Shown here: piece after piece, positions 5,949-7,977 of the stretch | Numbering within the stretch: the stretch's first letter is position 1 | How the letters are laid out: every line of letters starts with the position of its first letter | Assembly (NCBI GenBank): GCA_025453315.1 | Contig: JALOQQ010000042.1 | Span: 1 to 7,977 of the forward strand | Reading direction: 5' to 3' | DNA: 7,977 bases | DNA from: Planctomycetota bacterium | GTDB taxonomy: Bacteria > Patescibacteriota > Patescibacteriia > Patescibacteriales > UBA12465 | The notes under the pieces: generated by a model | What the model was told of the DNA's origin: nothing | What the model saw: the letters and a program-made list of their open reading frames with translations, nothing else | The model's database searches: none | Program-made: the position numbers and the translations under genes

Positions 5949-7022
5949 TTACAGAAAACATAGATCATTATAAATATTATGGAAATTGTTAAACATTTTT
6001 TGTTTTTCAATTTCTTTAAAAATTCGATTCAAAAGGGCCATCCTAGTAGCTACGCCAATATCTGATTGTACAAAGGGCCAGACGCGAGAATCACTTTTTA
6101 CCCCTTCGCTAATTTCTTCGTCGCCAATTGGAAGAGGATGTAACACTATCGAATTTTCTTTTAAAAGATTTATATTATTTTCAGTGATGGCATACAATTT
6201 GGCTTTTTGTTTAACTACTTCATAAAGATCAGCTTCTTTAAATCTTTCAGCCTGAACTCGGGTGTTATAAACAACATCAACTTCCGGTAGTACATCCTCT
6301 AGTTTTTCGGTTTCTACAAAGCTTATGTCCTTTTTAGCCAAATAATCTTTTATATCATCCTTCATTTTTACTTCTTCCGGAGAACAGAAATAGATTTTTA
6401 TGTCATGGAATTTGCTTAATAGATAGCATAGAGAGCGAACGGTTCGTCCATTTTTATTATCCCCCACCATAGCAATTTTAAGGCCGTCAATTTTTCCGAA
6501 GCGAAAGAAGATCGTATTAATATCTAGTAGTGCTTGAGTTGGATGTTGATTGCCACCATCTCCAGCATTAATAATTGGTATGCGAGATTTGGTGGCAAAT
6601 TTATCAACCTCTCCTTCTAGGTAATGTCTTATGACAATAGCATCGGCATATCCTACGCCCAAACTTGATCCGGAAATAACTCTGGCCGTGTCTTCAGAGG
6701 TTTCTCCTTTTATAGCTGAGCTAAAGTCCTTAGCGTTTTCAGTAGAAATAAGTTCTGCTCCTAAGAGTTGAGTGGCTCTGTTAAAACTTAAACGCGTTCT
6801 CGTTGATGGTTCGTAGAACAGGTGGCAAATGGTTTTTTTATTTTGACCAGACAGGAAGGAAACCAAACTTTTATTTTTAATATGAAAGAGTATTTTAATA
6901 GTATCTCTCATTTGCTTTTCTATAAATTCCCTTGAGAATTGTCTAGTATTCAAAATATGGGGAAAGCCTTCCCAGGGTTCTTTATAAACCCCCAATAGTT
7001 CTTCATTTGACGGATAGTTCAT
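5949..7022 (-). CDS. pyrB: Aspartate carbamoyltransferase catalytic chain
   Basis: Carbamoyl phosphate plus aspartate gives N-carbamoyl-aspartate, the committed step of de novo pyrimidine synthesis. I start it at the ATG at 7020-7022 (357 aa), because GGAGG lies 5 nt before it; a TTG 12 bp upstream would read through that Shine-Dalgarno. Visible active-site elements are S73-T-R-T-R77 (carbamoyl phosphate), K105 in the mobile loop, R132, H160-P-T-Q163, T244-R245-V-Q247 and H285-P-L-P288. After HPLP the usual RVDE reads IGDEE, replacing the Arg and adding one residue. The N-terminus is about 40 residues longer than E. coli PyrB (311 aa). No pyrI or pyrC is adjacent. Promoter, ribosome binding site and terminator all frame it as a single-gene unit. 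Confidence 0.95.
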   Translation of the reverse strand: MNYPSNEELLGVYKEPWEGFPHILNTRQFSREFIEKQMRDTIKILFHIKNKSLVSFLSGQNKKTICHLFYEPSTRTRLSFNRATQLLGAELISTENAKDFSSAIKGETSEDTARVISGSSLGVGYADAIVIRHYLEGEVDKFATKSRIPIINAGDGGNQHPTQALLDINTIFFRFGKIDGLKIAMVGDNKNGRTVRSLCYLLSKFHDIKIYFCSPEEVKMKDDIKDYLAKKDISFVETEKLEDVLPEVDVVYNTRVQAERFKEADLYEVVKQKAKLYAITENNINLLKENSIVLHPLPIGDEEISEGVKSDSRVWPFVQSDIGVATRMALLNRIFKEIEKQKMFNNFHNIYNDLCFL

Positions 7023-7027
7023 TGTTA

Positions 7028-7032
7028 CCTCC
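7028..7032 (-). promoter_or_regulatory. Ribosome binding site that sets the pyrB start
   Basis: GGAGG on the minus strand, 5 nt before the ATG at 7022. It is the clearest Shine-Dalgarno in the window and excludes the TTG at 7034 as start, since that codon touches the site itself. Confidence 0.85.
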
Positions 7033-7085
7033 AATTTAATATTTATTGTTTTATAACTTATTTTTTAAAGAACACAAATTATACT

Positions 7086-7114
7086 ATTGTATAAGTATTG
7101 AGAGGAGAAGTCAA
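7086..7114 (-). promoter_or_regulatory. pyrB promoter
   Basis: On the minus strand TTGACT (7109-7114), a 17-bp spacer and TACAAT (7086-7091), each one mismatch from consensus. Transcription would start near 7079, giving a leader of about 57 nt with no evident attenuator hairpin. Confidence 0.8.
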
Positions 7115-7183
7115 TGAAAGAAGGTATAAAATGACATGATTAGACTAACAAAAAAACAGATTTTTATCCGAATTGTATTTATT

Positions 7184-7212
7184 TTGACAAAAACCAAATA
7201 TCGATGTATTTT
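7184..7212 (+). promoter_or_regulatory. Candidate promoter of the tRNA array
   Basis: A perfect TTGACA (7184-7189), a 17-bp spacer and TATTTT (7207-7212, weak -10). Transcription from about 7219 would run through the permuted tRNA-Ser, tRNA-Tyr and tRNA-Ser(CGA). A second TTGACA at 7226-7231 has no fitting -10. Confidence 0.55.
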
Positions 7213-7278
7213 ATTAATAAGTTCTTTGACATTTTCGTTCATTGTGAAAAAGCACATTTTTGTAAATTAAGTAAATAT

Positions 7279-7438
7279 ATGAAAATGAAAGTGATGCTTA
7301 GAATAAAGTTCCAGAAAAATTTTGAGGTTCGAATCCTCATTCCCCCGTTTATGGGGGAATGGCCGAATGGTAAGGCAACTGAATGCTAATCAGTCTTTAT
7401 TTTATAAACTTCATTCGCTTTCGTCCTTTCATTTTCAT
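7279..7438 (+). repeat. Imperfect inverted repeat enclosing the permuted tRNA-Ser
   Basis: The sequences on either side of the tRNA halves are complementary. The inner arm TAGAATAAAG (7299-7308) pairs with CTTTATTTTA (7395-7404) over 10 bp with one G-U. The outer arm ATGAAAATGAAAG (7279-7291) matches CTTTCATTTTCAT (7426-7438) over 13 bp. An alternative register pairs 7279-7284 with 7427-7432 and 7285-7294 with 7415-7424, leaving only small bulges and a 2 x 7 internal loop before the inner arm. Either way a long helix brings together the outer ends of the two tRNA halves. It starts directly after the anticodon stem (7394) and ends 6 nt before tRNA-Tyr. Confidence 0.8.
7323..7394 (+). tRNA. Circularly permuted tRNA-Ser(GCT): 3' half precedes 5' half
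   Basis: The 3' half comes first: T stem TGAGG/CCTCA (7323-7327, 7335-7339) with loop TTCGAAT, 3' acceptor strand TTCCCCC (7340-7346) and discriminator G7347, as in the other two Ser tRNAs here. A 5-nt linker TTTAT (7348-7352) follows. Then the 5' half: acceptor GGGGGAA (7353-7359), T8, G9, D stem GCC/GGC (7362-7364, 7374-7376) with A14 and GG, anticodon stem ACTGA/TCAGT (7378-7382, 7390-7394) and loop ATGCTAA, anticodon GCT. The acceptor strands pair over all 7 bp. Only the variable arm is missing between 7394 and 7323; the flanks that would form it are complementary. The 14 nt at 7309-7322 between that helix and the T stem have no counterpart in a normal tRNA. No canonical partner for either half is nearby. 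CCA is not encoded. Confidence 0.85.
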
Positions 7439-7444
7439 TTCTTT

Positions 7445-7524
7445 GGGTAGGCTGAGCATAGGTGAGCTCAAGAGACTGTAAATCTCCCGTTTCGGCTGTG
7501 GCGGTTCAATTCCGTCCCTGCCCA
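7445..7524 (+). tRNA. tRNA-Tyr(GTA)
   Basis: An 80-nt class II tRNA. Acceptor GGGTAGG (7445-7451) pairs with CCTGCCC (7517-7523) with one T-G pair; D stem GAGC/GCTC; anticodon loop CTGTAAA, anticodon GTA. The variable arm contains CCG/CGG around TTT. T stem GGCGG/CCGTC encloses TTCAATT, and the discriminator is A7524. The first anticodon-stem pair (A-C) is mismatched. No CCA is encoded. It starts 6 nt after the inverted repeat around the permuted tRNA, so RNase P cleavage here would also trim the 3' end of the permuted transcript. Confidence 0.95.
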
Positions 7525-7536
7525 TTATTTTTTTTT

Positions 7537-7620
7537 GGAGGTAGTCCGGTTGGTCGAGGAGCTTGATTCGAAATCAAGTAAAACAGAAATGTTTCAGGGG
7601 TTCGATTCCTCTTACCTCCG
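7537..7620 (+). tRNA. tRNA-Ser(CGA)
   Basis: An 84-nt class II tRNA. Acceptor GGAGGTA (7537-7543) pairs with TACCTCC (7613-7619); anticodon stem CTTGA/TCAAG with loop TTCGAAA, anticodon CGA. The variable hairpin is AAACA/TGTTT around GAAA. T stem AGGGG/CCTCT encloses TTCGATT, and the discriminator is G. Only one nucleotide (G7544) separates the acceptor from the TCC/GGA D stem, so T8 seems absent, and the usual A14 is G. No CCA is encoded. A T-rich 12-nt spacer separates it from tRNA-Tyr. Confidence 0.93.
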
Positions 7621-7826
7621 ATGATACTGCTTGTCAGTTATTTAATTTATATATACACTTGTATATGTGAGCGAGCTAAAAAGTATAAAAGTATATAAAT
7701 AAAAAGTGGAAATATTAAGAACACAATGCGATTGCAAAATTTTTTTTGCAGATAGAATTGGAAGAAAAAACTTCATAAAAATTAAAAAGTAGAGAATTTT
7801 TCACTTGAATAAATATAGTTTTATAG
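7621..7826. other. AT-rich spacer inside the tRNA array, no gene recognised
   Basis: The 206 nt between tRNA-Ser(CGA) and tRNA-Ser(GGA) show no T-arm-like sequence and no credible coding frame. They contain small inverted repeats: ATATAC/GTATAT near 7650-7667, and TGCAAAA (7733-7739) with TTTTGCA (7744-7750). A TATAGT at 7814-7819 could be a -10 box for the last tRNA, but no -35 is found. Neither hairpin has a clean terminator form. Confidence 0.5.
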
Positions 7827-7911
7827 GGAGGATATCCGAACGGTTAGGGAGATGATTGGAAATCATTTGGGCTAAATTTTAGCTTTGAGGGTTCGAATCC
7901 CTTGTCCTCCG
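7827..7911 (+). tRNA. tRNA-Ser(GGA)
   Basis: An 85-nt class II tRNA. Acceptor GGAGGAT (7827-7833) pairs with GTCCTCC (7904-7910), with a T-G pair closest to the core; anticodon stem GATGA/TCATT with loop TTGGAAA, anticodon GGA. The variable hairpin is GCTAA/TTAGC around ATT. T stem GAGGG/CCCTT encloses TTCGAAT, and the discriminator is G7911. As in tRNA-Ser(CGA), a single nucleotide (A7834) lies between the acceptor and the TCC/GGA D stem. No CCA is encoded. Confidence 0.94.
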
Positions 7912-7924
7912 TTTAAAATTAAAT

Positions 7925-7977
7925 ATGATTATTTTAATAATTAGTTTAGTTTTATTTGTAACTGTATTAACTATATT
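7925..7977 (+). CDS. Possible start of a membrane protein, cut by window edge
   Basis: An ATG at 7925 opens a frame that runs to the end of the window, giving 17 very hydrophobic residues (MIILIISLVLFVTVLTI), which fits a first membrane helix or signal anchor. It lies 13 bp after tRNA-Ser(GGA) without a Shine-Dalgarno. The frame is too short to name and could be chance in AT-rich DNA. Confidence 0.4.
   Translation, partial: MIILIISLVLFVTVLTI

Noticed and set aside
5986..6225. 79-codon plus-strand frame opposite pyrB
   Set aside because: Antisense shadow of the PyrB C-terminal region, which carries the real motifs.
7243..7262. Attenuator-like hairpin TGTG/CACA followed by TTTTTG before the permuted tRNA
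   Set aside because: The stem has only 4 bp with a 6-nt loop, too weak to call a terminator.
7204..7389. A 61-codon plus-strand frame upstream of tRNA-Tyr
   Set aside because: Its C-terminus (GEWPNGKATEC) is the translation of the tRNA-Ser 5' half, and the frame runs through the permuted tRNA. It has no ribosome binding site and no protein-like pattern.
7323..7394. Permuted two-piece tmRNA
   Set aside because: The 5' half has a full D arm and a perfect 5-bp anticodon arm with a 7-nt GCT loop, and there is no tag-peptide frame or alanine-type acceptor.
7279..7438. Classical bulge-helix-bulge splice motif
   Set aside because: A 4-bp GATG/CATT helix between unpaired segments can be drawn, but the bulges are very unequal, another register pairs better, and bacteria lack the matching endonuclease.
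7195..7440. Group I intron in a permuted intron-exon arrangement
   Set aside because: Only about 50 nt follow the 5' half before tRNA-Tyr, the break is in the variable arm and not the anticodon loop, and I see no conserved group I core pairings in the flanks.
7621..7698. 25-codon frame starting right after tRNA-Ser(CGA)
   Set aside because: No ribosome binding site, its ATG abuts the tRNA 3' end, and the composition is that of random AT-rich sequence.
7733..7750. TGCAAAA/TTTTGCA hairpin as terminator of the tRNA array
   Set aside because: No T run follows it, it lies 113 nt past the preceding tRNA, and its own T run is in the loop.

Overview
The window is AT-rich bacterial DNA. Its content points to a Patescibacteria/CPR genome, probably Parcubacteria-like. 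The evidence is short intergenic gaps, small proteins typical of those genomes (a DUF5654 protein, a TraR/DksA-type zinc protein beside lspA, an O-antigen-ligase-like membrane protein), very few Shine-Dalgarno sequences, and tRNAs without an encoded CCA. TGA is used as a normal stop (end of the first gene), which argues against the recoded Gracilibacteria/Absconditabacteria. The lineage is inferred from style and not proven.

Layout. 1-2483 (+): the 3' part of a polytopic O-antigen-ligase/polymerase-like protein, overlapped by 4 bp by an RsuA/RluB/RluF-family pseudouridine synthase, then a YdjM-like membrane metal-dependent hydrolase that seems to have its own promoter. A shared terminator closes this run and the convergent block. 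2529-4342 (-): tRNA-Asp(GTC), an unrecognised 141-aa protein, a DUF5654 protein and a two-repeat lycopene-cyclase-like membrane protein. 4406-5337 (+): a TraR/DksA-type zinc-finger protein followed by signal peptidase II (lspA). Its promoter and the divergent tRNA-Asp promoter share one -35 segment. 5407-7022 (-): tsaE and pyrB, each a separate unit; pyrB has the clearest promoter and ribosome binding site of the window. 7184-7977 (+): a tRNA array followed by the first codons of another gene.

The standout is in the tRNA array. At 7323-7394 a tRNA-Ser(GCT) is encoded in circularly permuted order. The T arm, 3' acceptor strand and discriminator G come first, then a 5-nt linker, then the 5' acceptor strand, D arm and anticodon arm. 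The acceptor strands match over all 7 bp. The sequences flanking the two halves are complementary over roughly 25-28 bp (7279-7308 with 7395-7438), so the open ends would meet in the variable arm. No classical bulge-helix-bulge motif is evident. I therefore suggest, as inference, that it may work as a two-piece tRNA held together by base pairing, as permuted two-piece tmRNA is. It lies 6 nt beyond its flanking helix from a normal tRNA-Tyr(GTA), followed by tRNA-Ser(CGA) and, after a 206-nt AT-rich spacer, tRNA-Ser(GGA). All four are class II (long variable arm) species, and three of them are serine tRNAs.

Functionally the protein genes are mixed housekeeping: surface glycan assembly, rRNA and tRNA modification (pseudouridine synthase, TsaE), lipoprotein maturation (LspA), pyrimidine synthesis (PyrB) and transcription control (DksA-like). 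Three products are membrane proteins of uncertain job.
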